From Bacillota bacterium (GTDB taxonomy: Bacteria > Vulcanimicrobiota > JAJTBE01), in NCBI GenBank assembly GCA_021287065.1, contig JAJTBE010000022.1, positions 1 to 51,386 of the forward strand: a stretch of DNA of 51,386 nt, given 5' to 3'. Within the stretch, counting starts at the first letter, position 1, and the number at the start of each line of letters is the position of its first letter. The translations under genes were made by a program, and so were the position numbers. Under the pieces are notes generated by a model. The model saw only the letters and a list, made by a program, of their open reading frames with translations. It was not told the DNA's origin and did not search any database. Shown here in pieces: positions 43,087-50,929 of this stretch.

Positions 43087-44142
43087 ATGAAAAAGATCCA
43101 TATAACATTAATTGTTATCATAATCGCAGTTGTTGCTGCGGTTTTTCTTTTAAGCCCGAAAAATACGGGTAATACAGTGAAGGACAGCAAGCCTGTTTCC
43201 ACTGGACAGACTCCCGCCGGGCAAAGCGAAAAGGCTCCCCCTGAACAGGGCAAAGACATCCCACAGGAAAAAAACGAAGGAATCCCCCCTAAGCCTGCTG
43301 AAGGCGCTCCACCACAGGGTTCCGGCGATTTTCAGCCTCCTGTGGATTTAAGCAAATTAGTGCCTCCCGGTGAGTTTGAACCTTTGAAGCCTCTGGATCC
43401 TGCGGATTATAAGGATTTAACCCCGGAAGTGAAAGACATTTTCGACAAACCGGGCAAAGATCTGCTTGCGGAAAGACGGCTCTCAGGGACAAATCCCTAC
43501 ACAATGATGAAGGAAATGGGCCTGAAAGAAGGCGACAACATAGCTGACATAGGTTGCGGCACAGGATATTATACTTTCATTTTTGCCTGGAAAGTGGGAA
43601 AAAAGACAAAATCCGGCGACATGACCATAGTTGAACCTCTCCCCGGCGACAAGGGAATGATGTACGCTGTGGACATAAACAAGGCAATGCTTACCTATGA
43701 TCAATACATGCTGGAGCATCTGAAAACCGAGAGAAAAATAGAATTCCGTAATATTAAATTTCTCGCAAGCGATGAGAAAGCAGGAATGTCAGGAATTCCC
43801 GCAGGCTCTCTGGACTTTGCTTTTCTCAGCGAGACCCATGCATACAATCATATATGGGGAAATACATCCCATCTGGTTAACAGCGATATGAAAAAGAGTA
43901 AGGAAGCTTATTTCAAATCAATCGGAGAGCAGACAGCAGGACTCACAAAAACGGTGTATGAAGCTCTGAAGCCCGGCGGTATATATATAATTACCGAAAA
44001 CGACATAAAGGACAGACCAACGGAAAGCATTCTGTATAAAGAAGATGTGGTGAAACTCCTTGAGTCAACAGGCAAATTCAAAATGAACCGCATAGGCGAT
44101 TTTTACAGAAACGCATACATCCTTTTTATGAAAAAGATATAG
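43087..44142 (+). CDS. Membrane-tethered class I SAM-dependent methyltransferase
   Basis: A 351-residue protein in three parts: an N-terminal hydrophobic anchor (residues about 5-23, HITLIVIIIAVVAAVFLL), a linker of about 90 residues rich in Pro, Gly, Lys and Glu, and a C-terminal Rossmann methyltransferase. Motif I is ADIGCGTGYYT (residues 153-163), the acidic end of strand 2 is YAVDINKAML, and LDFAFLSETHAYNH lies at motif IV, followed by EALKPGGIYIITEND. The catalytic domain is complete. The anchor followed directly by a Pro-rich linker predicts that the enzyme faces the periplasm, where SAM is not expected. It ends the ten-gene run; a strong terminator follows. Confidence 0.88.
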   Translation: MKKIHITLIVIIIAVVAAVFLLSPKNTGNTVKDSKPVSTGQTPAGQSEKAPPEQGKDIPQEKNEGIPPKPAEGAPPQGSGDFQPPVDLSKLVPPGEFEPLKPLDPADYKDLTPEVKDIFDKPGKDLLAERRLSGTNPYTMMKEMGLKEGDNIADIGCGTGYYTFIFAWKVGKKTKSGDMTIVEPLPGDKGMMYAVDINKAMLTYDQYMLEHLKTERKIEFRNIKFLASDEKAGMSGIPAGSLDFAFLSETHAYNHIWGNTSHLVNSDMKKSKEAYFKSIGEQTAGLTKTVYEALKPGGIYIITENDIKDRPTESILYKEDVVKLLESTGKFKMNRIGDFYRNAYILFMKKI

Positions 44143-44191
44143 AAGTATGGGAAGCATCAGATACACAACGGTGCACCCCCAGAAGAATACG

Positions 44192-44232
44192 AATCCCGGA
44201 AACCCGGCAAAAACGGTTTTCCGGGATTTTTT
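44192..44232 (+). terminator. Rho-independent terminator of the ten-gene run
   Basis: AATCCCGGAAA pairs with TTTTCCGGGATT around a loop that holds a smaller CCGG/CCGG-type pairing, and TTTTTT follows. It lies 50 bp after the methyltransferase stop. Confidence 0.9.
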
Positions 44233-44486
44233 AATACGGGGGGAAGTTCGGACAATATTGCAAGGTTTCTGTGGTTTTTATTCCGTTACCCCGGAGATTG
44301 CAGAACTGCAGGGAATGAGAGCAGGGTAAGGGGTAATACCGGGATTTGGGGTTATAGTATGCGGTGAGTGCGGAGCTTTCAGGGTCTGTTTCGGGGTAAA
44401 AACCTTAATGCGGTAGCTGGCGGGGGGTTGTGGTTGAAGGGTTACTGGCGGTTGTTTATTTGTGGGAGGGTATATTGACACTTCCC
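44233..44486. other. Gene-free stretch before hairpin element D
   Basis: No gene is visible. The last 100 bp become G-rich on the plus strand (GGCGGGGGGTTGTGGTTG, TTACTGGCGGTTG), which looks like a decayed fragment of the Q repeat found at 25421 and 45116. Confidence 0.4.
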
Positions 44487-44759
44487 CAATGCCGCTGAAT
44501 TAGTAAAACCTACTCCGATTTCCAGCCCAAAACTCTTGTTTTTCAAGGAAGGAGGTTCGGAGGAAAACCCGCTTTTTCTAAAAAAGCGTGGTTTCATCTG
44601 AGGGTCCCCATTCCTCCGGTCGGTCCCCTATTCAAAAGTTTTGGGATGGCGGGTGCCTGCCCGCAGGGTGGGCGCGAGGAAACTTTTTTCAAAAAAGTTT
44701 TCTCTGGAAGCTGAGCAAACGATCAGTATTCTCGTGAGCGATTAGATAAATCCATTAAT
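44487..44759 (-). repeat. Miniature hairpin element, copy D (inverted)
   Basis: Same family as copies A-C but in opposite orientation, starting on the plus strand with CAATGCCGCTGAATTAGTAA. The second-module hairpin lies at about 44560-44600 (CGCTTTTT/AAAAAGCG type arms with one changed base) and the first-module hairpin at about 44677-44703. Compared with the others it carries a replacement of about 25 bp between the two modules (around 44649-44677), rich in G and C with its own small hairpin GCGGG/CCCGC. The far end keeps the TAATCGCTCACGAG-type sequence but has lost the outer terminal repeat. Confidence 0.8.
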
Positions 44760-44876
44760 CTATTTAATTCTATTTTTCCATTTAACAGATTTTAATTCAT
44801 TGCCATAATAAGTGAGCCAATAAGTTCGCCGGAAACAAACTCTAATCACCTGTAAACATCATAGCCGCAATACAAC

Positions 44877-44918
44877 GCCGGCGACTGCCGGATCGCAGGC
44901 GTCCCGCCTGTCCCCCGG
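44877..44918 (-). repeat. Inverted partial Q repeat
   Basis: Read on the minus strand this is CCGGGGGACAGGCGGGACGC and on through CTGCGATCCGGCAGTCGCCGG, the core of the Q module seen in tandem a few hundred bases to the right. The hairpin CAGGC-GGGAC-GCCTG is intact. Confidence 0.65.
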
Positions 44919-45045
44919 TTAAACAATCTCATTTTCTATCCTCAATCTCCAAAATGGAAATACAACTCCAGCTATAGAGGTGGTAATAATTCCAGAGTTG
45001 GCAAGCATTCGGGGGGCACGCGTGTGTGGGGTTCGCGGTTTGAGT

Positions 45046-45679
45046 TTGCGTCGCAGGCGGACCTGCGGGTCCGCGTCGGGGTTGCGGAGCCATCATAGGA
45101 TCGCTTGCGAAGCTTGTGGTTATGGGGTTTACTGGCGGTTGGCGTTTTGTTTTGGGAACCGGGGGAGGCGCCGCCTGCGATCCGGCAGTTGTTGGCGTTT
45201 TGTTGCCGCGCTTTCGGGGGATTTGCGGTTTGAGTTTGCTTCGCGGGCGGACCTGCGGGTCCGCGTCGGGGTTGCAAAGCCATCATAGGATCGCTGGCGA
45301 AGCTTGGGGTTATGGGGTTTGCTGGCGGTTGGCGGGTGGTTTTGGGACCCGGGGGCAGGCGGGATGCCTGCGATCCGGCAGTTGTTGGCATTTTGTTGCC
45401 GCGCTTTTGGGGGATTTGTGGTTTTTGTTTGCGGTGGGGCGGACCTGCAGGTCCGCGTCGGGGTTGCAAACCCCTCCTACGATCGTTGGCGGGGCTTGTG
45501 GTTGTGGGGTTTGCTGGCGGTTGGCGGTGGGTTTGGGGACCCGGGGCAGGCGGGACGCCTGCGATCCGGCAATCGCTGGCGAAGCTTGTGGTTGTGGGGT
45601 TTATTGGCGGTTGGCGGTGGGTTTGGAGACCTGGGGGCAGGCGCCGCCTGCGATCCGGCAGTTGTTGGCGGGGGATAGC
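45046..45679 (+). repeat. GC-rich tandem array of P and Q modules (about 190 bp period)
   Basis: Three P modules carry the hairpin GCGGACCTGC-GGTCCGC (45057-45074, 45247-45264, 45439-45456; the third is a perfect 18-bp palindrome), each followed by GTCGGGGTTGC and a GATCG-TGGCG-AGCTT-type link. Four Q modules (about 45116-45195, 45306-45389, 45497-45579, 45586-45670) carry GGCGGTTGGCG, a GGGACC-type run and a hairpin CAGGCG/CGCCTG, then GATCCGGCA. P-to-P distances are 190 and 192 bp; the last two Q modules lack a P between them. GC content is far above the neighbouring genes. Long stop-free frames on both strands are a by-product of composition. Confidence 0.8.
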
Positions 45680-45795
45680 TGCTATTCAGTGGGGGTTTTT
45701 ATTTTGAGGTTTTATTCAGAGGATTTCCGGGGGATTTCCAAAATCAATTACAACAGGGAATTTGAGCAAATCCTGATAATAAGGAGGAGTTATCA

Positions 45796-46422
45796 ATGTC
45801 CGGAAAAATTAATAAAGCGGCAGTTGTCAGCACTATAATTCTGCTGGCACTGGTATTTTTGTACAATGGTCCCGTCTTTGCATCGGAAAAGGATGATATT
45901 ACCGGAGCAGCGGTCAAGTATTACAGTGGAGAAGCCGGCACCAGGGTTTACGACATAAGGACGGCTGGTAACTGGGCTGCGGTTTTCATCGAATGCACAT
46001 CAAAATCGGGAGATGTGTGGAAAGGGCAGGTGCTCCTTAAAAAAGCCAACGGAAAATGGAAAGGCGTAAGAGGCACTTCCCGGAATATGATTACACCCGC
46101 ACTGAAAGCCAGCGGAGTGCCTGAAGCTTTATGGAACAAGCTTCTGGATCCTGCGTGGATAGCAAAATCGGCTCCTTTGACTTCCGCACTGGGAGATAAA
46201 GGGAGAGTCCACACAAACCTCAGAATATCAGGTGAATGGGCATTCGGCGCATGGGAACAGACGGATAAAAGCGGAGAGACCATAGGAGAGGGAGTTACCC
46301 TTCTTCATTTAAAAAATGGAAAATGGACCATAGTTACTTCCGGCGGAGGCGCTATGTCTGACAACGAGCTCAAACAGTACGGCGTGCCGGAAAAGAATTT
46401 AAAAGAACTGCTGGATCGATAA
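45796..46422 (+). CDS. Exported protein with internal duplication
   Basis: A 208-residue protein with a signal peptide (VVSTIILLALVFLYNGPVFA, cleavage near FA-SE). The mature part consists of two similar halves: the first (about 35-115) has NWAAVFIECTSKSGDVWKGQ, ANGKWKGV and SGVPEALWNKLLD; the second (about 120-208) has EWAFGAWEQTDKSGETIGEG, KNGKWTIV and YGVPEKNLKELLD. The repeated strand-strand-strand-helix unit is not one I recognise. AAGGAGGAG precedes the ATG. It begins about 115 bp after the GC-rich array and 15 bp before the TPR lipoprotein gene, with which it is probably co-transcribed. Confidence 0.83.
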   Translation: MSGKINKAAVVSTIILLALVFLYNGPVFASEKDDITGAAVKYYSGEAGTRVYDIRTAGNWAAVFIECTSKSGDVWKGQVLLKKANGKWKGVRGTSRNMITPALKASGVPEALWNKLLDPAWIAKSAPLTSALGDKGRVHTNLRISGEWAFGAWEQTDKSGETIGEGVTLLHLKNGKWTIVTSGGGAMSDNELKQYGVPEKNLKELLDR

Positions 46423-46437
46423 AGGAGAACTAACAAA

Positions 46438-48174
46438 ATGCATCAACAGGCAAAACACTGGTATATGCCGCTGATTCTTTTTGCATTATCGGTGATTTTT
46501 CTGCAGGGGTGCGCAATTTCACCCCGGGACTACCTGAATGCCGGAATTCAGCTTTATGACCAGAAACAATGGGATAAAGCTGAAGCTCAGTTTTCTAAGG
46601 CAATTGAGAATAAGGATGACTTCACTGAAGCACATTTCTACAGGGGAATGTGCCGGATTAATATGGGAAACAACGAGAAAGCCAAAGAGGATTTCGAAAA
46701 AGTAGTCCAGCTTGAATCCGGAAATGTCGAAGCTCTGGTCAGGCTTTCAGAAATAAATATTCTGGACAAAGACTACTCAAAAGCAATCGAAAACCTCGAA
46801 AAAGCATCGAAACTCAAAGATTCCGTAACAATCCGGAACCTTATGGGTATTGCCCTGTATCGTCAGGGAAAGTTTGAGGATGCATTTAAGCAGTATGCCG
46901 CAGCTCAGGGTATGGAGCCTGAAAATGTTGATGTTCAGAGTAACCTGGGCCTTTACTATTATGAAATCAAACATGACCCTGCCAAAGCAAGGGAATACTA
47001 CGAAAAGGCGCTGAAAACAAATCCAACGTCCAGCGAATTAAACCGCAGGATGGGAAATATCCTTCAGCTCGAAAATGATTATGACGCTGCAGTTGAAAGA
47101 TACAGAAAATCACTCGAATCAGATCCGGGCAACAAAGACGCTATGATGGATTTGGCTTTTGCACTCTATCAAATCGGTGATTTTGAAGAATCAATGAAGA
47201 CCGTCGGCGGACTGCTGGAAAAGAACAAGGAAATACCTCTTGCCCTGGTTTTGAGAGGTATGCTCTATCTACATCAGAAAGACGGAAAAGACAAAGCAAA
47301 GGCAGATTTTGAGCAGGCTGCAAAGATTGCCCCCAACATGCCCGACGCCCATATCAGACTGGGGATGTTCCTTCTTGAGCAGGAAAAGGATCCCAAAGGG
47401 GCAGCAGCGGAATTTGACAAAGCTATTGAAGCATCACCGGCAAACTCAATCGCCAACTATTTCGCCGCCAAAGCCTATTATGCAGCTGGCAATAAAGCTG
47501 AAGCTTCAAAAAGGCTGAACGAAGCTCTGAAGATCAACCCCCGGATTTATTTTGACGAAGCTCTTCTTCCCCAGAAGTATTTCGATGACGCCAAAAAGGA
47601 CGAATCACGGAAAATGCTCAGGGAAATACTCGCCTGTCAGAAAAAGGGCAATGTAAATGATGCTTTCGTAAAAATCACAGAGTTTATCGGACAAAATCCC
47701 AATTCTGAAATTGGACAGTTCTATGCAGGCAATATCCTGTTTGTAAGCAGCAAACCTGCAGACGCAATGAAAAGCTTTAACGAAGCGGTAAAGCTCAACC
47801 CCGATTTCCTACAGGCTTATCTTTCAAGAGGCAATGTGCTTTTTGAAATGGGAAAGAACAGGGAAGCTCTTGCTGATTATGATAAAGCTCTCAGAATTGA
47901 TCCCCTTTGCGTCACAGCTTTAACAAGCAAGGGAAATGTTTATGCTCTGGGCCTCAACAATTACAAAAGTGCGCTGAAACAGTTCGAGGAAGTGCTGAAA
48001 ATTGCACCGGATTTCTGCGAAGCTTATTTCTTTAAAGGAAAATGCCTGATGAAACTGGGCAAAAAGAAAGAAGCTGCGGCAGCGCTGGAACAGTTTGTCA
48101 AAACAGCGGGCGACAGCTATCGGGAGCAAAAAACAATGGCTCAGGATGATCTTAAAAAGCTGAAGAAGAAATAG
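46438..48174 (+). CDS. Large TPR lipoprotein
   Basis: A 578-residue exported protein with a lipoprotein signal ending LQGC (cysteine 25). Nearly all of the mature part is tetratricopeptide repeats, about 13, with units such as KQWDKAEAQFSKAIENKDDF, NDYDAAVERYRKSLESDPGN, KPADAMKSFNEAVKLNPDF and KNREALADYDKALRIDPLC. The repeats would form a right-handed superhelix in the periplasm or at the outer membrane, a binding scaffold for secretion, pilus or polysaccharide export complexes. AAAGGAG lies upstream. The 3' end overlaps the converging larC gene by 23 bp. No enzyme domain is present. Confidence 0.92.
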   Translation: MHQQAKHWYMPLILFALSVIFLQGCAISPRDYLNAGIQLYDQKQWDKAEAQFSKAIENKDDFTEAHFYRGMCRINMGNNEKAKEDFEKVVQLESGNVEALVRLSEINILDKDYSKAIENLEKASKLKDSVTIRNLMGIALYRQGKFEDAFKQYAAAQGMEPENVDVQSNLGLYYYEIKHDPAKAREYYEKALKTNPTSSELNRRMGNILQLENDYDAAVERYRKSLESDPGNKDAMMDLAFALYQIGDFEESMKTVGGLLEKNKEIPLALVLRGMLYLHQKDGKDKAKADFEQAAKIAPNMPDAHIRLGMFLLEQEKDPKGAAAEFDKAIEASPANSIANYFAAKAYYAAGNKAEASKRLNEALKINPRIYFDEALLPQKYFDDAKKDESRKMLREILACQKKGNVNDAFVKITEFIGQNPNSEIGQFYAGNILFVSSKPADAMKSFNEAVKLNPDFLQAYLSRGNVLFEMGKNREALADYDKALRIDPLCVTALTSKGNVYALGLNNYKSALKQFEEVLKIAPDFCEAYFFKGKCLMKLGKKKEAAAALEQFVKTAGDSYREQKTMAQDDLKKLKKK

Positions 48175-49339
48175 AAGCTGATTTTAAAGCTTCACCATAG
48201 ACTTCAACAACAGGCACATTACACCTTACTGCAGCTTCCCTGCAGTGCTCAAATTCAGGAGCAAGGGTGATTGTGCCTTTATTGTTATATCCCCTTTTTA
48301 CGCCGATTGCACCGAATCTTGTTTCAGCGGTGAGAATCTCTCTTCTGAGCTTAATCCGTTCGGTTTTGGAGATTCTGATGCCAAAAGTATTGGTGTGGCG
48401 GAAAATCTCTTCCGCAAGAATATCCTTTTTGTCAGTGGTGCAGATAACGGAAAGGATAACGCCGGTTCTCCCCTTTTTCATATAAATGGGAGTTGAATAA
48501 ACATCAAGGGCGCCGGCTTCAAAAAGCTTTTCGCAGGCAAATGCAGTTATTTCAGGAGATTGATCATCAATATTCGTTTCGAGAAGAAAAACCGTATCAG
48601 TTTCGTAACCGCCTTCGATATTTTCCACAGCTTCGCCAATCTGAATTCTCAGAAGGTTGGGAATTGGAAAATCCAGATAACCTGCGCCGTATCCGATAGC
48701 TTCCACTTTCATATCAGGCATTGACCCAAACCGGCTGCACATTGTTTTCACAAGAAGCGCGCCTGTGGGCGTTGTAAGTTCGCCTTCGATATCGGCTGAA
48801 TAGGACGGAATCCCTTTGAGGATTTCTGCAGTTGCAGGAGCCGGTACGGGGATAAGCCCGTGCATGCATTTTACAAAACCTTTGCCTGTGTGGATATGTG
48901 ATGCGATAACTTCTTCGATCCCCATCATTTCGAGGGCTATGAATGCACCAACTATATCAATAATCGAATCCACAGCGCCTACTTCGTGGAAGTGGACTGA
49001 TTCTATTGAAGTTCCGTGCATTTTTGCCTCTGCCTGAGCAAGAACGAGAAATGCTTCCTTTGATTTTGTTTTAACACTATCCGATAGAGTGCTTTCGTCT
49101 ATGATTTTGTTTATATGCGACAGGTGGCGGTGTTTTTTTTCATCCTGAGCGTCCACAATAAAGCGGGTTCCCATAAGACCGTTCTTTTTGGTTTTTTCCA
49201 GTTTCAGTTCATATCCGGAGAAGTTCAGTTTTGCAATTTCCGCAGAAAATTTATCAAAATCCAGACCCGCATCAAACATTGCCCCGAGAAATTTATCTCC
49301 GCTTATACCTGAATAACAATCGAGATATGCAGTTTTCAT
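48152..49339 (-). CDS. larC: Nickel-pincer cofactor biosynthesis protein LarC
   Basis: Cyclometallase that inserts nickel into the pyridinium bis-thiocarboxylate mononucleotide to finish the nickel-pincer nucleotide, using CTP. The 395-residue protein has the full family layout in one frame: YLDCYSGISGDKFLGAMFDAG, RHLSHINKIID, ESVHFHEVGAVDSIIDIVG, MHGLIPVPAPATAEIL, LTTPTGALLVK, then the C-terminal part LLETNIDDQSPEITAFACEKLFEAGALDVY. In Lactiplantibacillus the protein is made by a programmed frameshift between two frames; here no frameshift is needed. GGAG precedes the ATG, which overlaps the larB stop (ATGA). Order larE-larB-larC. Confidence 0.96.
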   Translation of the reverse strand: MKTAYLDCYSGISGDKFLGAMFDAGLDFDKFSAEIAKLNFSGYELKLEKTKKNGLMGTRFIVDAQDEKKHRHLSHINKIIDESTLSDSVKTKSKEAFLVLAQAEAKMHGTSIESVHFHEVGAVDSIIDIVGAFIALEMMGIEEVIASHIHTGKGFVKCMHGLIPVPAPATAEILKGIPSYSADIEGELTTPTGALLVKTMCSRFGSMPDMKVEAIGYGAGYLDFPIPNLLRIQIGEAVENIEGGYETDTVFLLETNIDDQSPEITAFACEKLFEAGALDVYSTPIYMKKGRTGVILSVICTTDKKDILAEEIFRHTNTFGIRISKTERIKLRREILTAETRFGAIGVKRGYNNKGTITLAPEFEHCREAAVRCNVPVVEVYGEALKSASISSSAF

Positions 49340-50094
49340 TGATTTACTCCGGTTTTATTAATAAGATTTGCCATATATCCGGCGCCAAAGCCATTGTCGA
49401 TATTTACCACAGCAATACCCGGCGAACAGGCATTAAGCATGGAAAGCAGGGACGCCAGACCATGGAAGCTTGCTCCATATCCCACACTTGTGGGAACCGC
49501 TATCACGGGTCTCGAAACAAGGCCTCCGATTATGCTGGCAAGAGCGCCTTCCATACCTGCAGCTACTACAAGCACATTAGCTTCCTTCAGCATGTGCATG
49601 CGGTCAAAAAGCCGGTGAACTCCGGCAACGCCGACATCGTAGAGCCTTTCTACGCGGTTGCCCATAATTTCGGCAGTAACAGCAGCTTCCTCAGCCACCG
49701 GAAGATCAGAAGTTCCCGCAGACACAATGAGAATAATTTTATCGGAAACAGGTTTGAAATGTTCACCGGCGGTGATTATCCTCGCCATTTTATAATAAAC
49801 GGCATCACTGCAGACGGTTTTTACAGCATCGTAATAATCTTCCGTTGCTCTTGTCGCCATTATGAGGTTGCCTCTGGTGGAAACCGCTCTGAATATTTCA
49901 CGAACCTGTTCTGTAGTTTTTCCCTGACAGAAAATAACCTCAGGGAATCCCCTCCGCAGAGTTCTGTGATGATCTATTCTGGCAAAACCCAAATCCTGAT
50001 AAGGCAGATCCTTCAGACTCTCAAGGGCTTCCTCAACACCGGTTTTACCCTGTTTTACGTCTTCAAGAATCTTTTGTATGTGATCTCTGTTCAC
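49336..50094 (-). CDS. larB: Pyridinium-3,5-biscarboxylic acid mononucleotide synthase LarB
   Basis: First step of nickel-pincer cofactor synthesis: carboxylates and cleaves nicotinic acid adenine dinucleotide. The C-terminal half is an AIR-carboxylase (PurE-like) fold with SAGTSDLPVAEEAAVTAEIMG, YDVGVAGVHRLFD, VVAAGMEGALASIIGGLV and PTSVGYGASFHGLASLLSML; the N-terminal half has PEVIFCQGKTTEQV, the LarB-type extension. I place the start at GTG 50094, seven bases after AGGAG; a TTG three bases earlier is close to the same site. It overlaps larE by about 32 bp and larC by four, so all three are coupled. Confidence 0.95.
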   Translation of the reverse strand: MNRDHIQKILEDVKQGKTGVEEALESLKDLPYQDLGFARIDHHRTLRRGFPEVIFCQGKTTEQVREIFRAVSTRGNLIMATRATEDYYDAVKTVCSDAVYYKMARIITAGEHFKPVSDKIILIVSAGTSDLPVAEEAAVTAEIMGNRVERLYDVGVAGVHRLFDRMHMLKEANVLVVAAGMEGALASIIGGLVSRPVIAVPTSVGYGASFHGLASLLSMLNACSPGIAVVNIDNGFGAGYMANLINKTGVNQ

Positions 50095-50929
50095 CAACAG
50101 GCTCCTTTCCTATCATTGCATTCAGGCTTCCTGTTTTGTAGCCTGACAGATCGAGGGTTACATAGATGAAGCCTGCTTTTTTCAGATAGTTGATAATTGG
50201 GGTTAAATTATTCTCTTTTATTATTTCAGGAAAGAAACTCCGGTCAACTTCTATTCTTGCAGTTTTGTCATGAATCCTGACCCTGACATTCAAAGCTCCC
50301 ATTCCACGGATTATTTCTTCAGCTTCATCTATGATTTTCAGTGAGTGGGGGGTTATTCTGGTTCCATAGGGAAGGCGGCTTGCAAGGCAGGGGTTTGCAG
50401 CTTTATTCCAGGTGGGAAGCTCCATTTCCCTTGAAAGAATTCTTACCTCATCCTTTGTAAGGTCCGCTTCAAGCAGGGGGCTTCTTATGCCTAATTCAGC
50501 AACGGCACGCATTCCGGGCCTGTAATCATTTTTATCATCATTTACGGAACCTTCGGCGACATAACGAAGACCTTTTTCTGCCGCAAGGTTGAGGATTTTT
50601 GTGAAGCATTCCTTTTTGCAGTGATAACAACGATCAGGAGGATTTGTAACAAAATTTTCATCCTGCATTTCATCTGACATCAGAATAATATGTTCAGCGC
50701 CAAGTTTCGCGGCCAGTTCAGCCGCTTCTTTGCCTTCACGCTCAGGTGAAACCTGCGATTTAGCAGTTACAGCTACAGCTTTGCCCCCAAGAGCAACTTT
50801 CGCCGCAGCAAGCAGAAAGGAGCTGTCAACTCCGCCGGAATAAGCAACGGCAACGCTTTCCATTCCTTTGAGTATTTCAATAAGTTTATCATATTTTTCT
50901 CTGGCTGAATTCATCAAATCAATCACCAT
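50063..50929 (-). CDS. larE: ATP-dependent sulfur transferase LarE
   Basis: Supplies sulfur to the nickel-pincer cofactor precursor after AMP activation by an N-type PP-loop. The 288-residue protein has SGGVDSS at 31-37 and the typical NPPDRCYHCKKECF (C100, C103, C107) and NPCLASRLPYG (C180). In the Lactiplantibacillus enzyme the cysteine equivalent to C180 is sacrificed, losing its sulfur; other LarEs use an iron-sulfur cluster held by three cysteines. Which route is used here is not decided by the sequence. The ATG at 50929 has no clear ribosome site; an ATG five codons in is the alternative. It is the first gene of the operon. A TATAAT lies 41 bp upstream at 50975-50970, without a good -35. 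Confidence 0.93.
   Translation of the reverse strand: MVIDLMNSAREKYDKLIEILKGMESVAVAYSGGVDSSFLLAAAKVALGGKAVAVTAKSQVSPEREGKEAAELAAKLGAEHIILMSDEMQDENFVTNPPDRCYHCKKECFTKILNLAAEKGLRYVAEGSVNDDKNDYRPGMRAVAELGIRSPLLEADLTKDEVRILSREMELPTWNKAANPCLASRLPYGTRITPHSLKIIDEAEEIIRGMGALNVRVRIHDKTARIEVDRSFFPEIIKENNLTPIINYLKKAGFIYVTLDLSGYKTGSLNAMIGKEPVGEQRSHTKDS

Noticed and set aside
44972-45469. Minus-strand open frame (165 codons) in the same array
   Set aside because: Stop-free because of GC-rich repeat composition; Pro/Arg/Gln-rich repeated peptide without start signals.
45046-45679. CRISPR array
   Set aside because: Units of about 190 bp with decayed variants and no unique spacers between short identical repeats; no cas genes in the window.
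45116-45838. Long plus-strand open frame (240 codons) across the GC-rich array
   Set aside because: It is made of repeated Q/P modules, has no ribosome site, its translation repeats with the DNA period, and it runs into the real gene at 45796.
49231-50169. 312-codon frame opposite larC/larB/larE
   Set aside because: Antisense shadow of well-identified lar genes.
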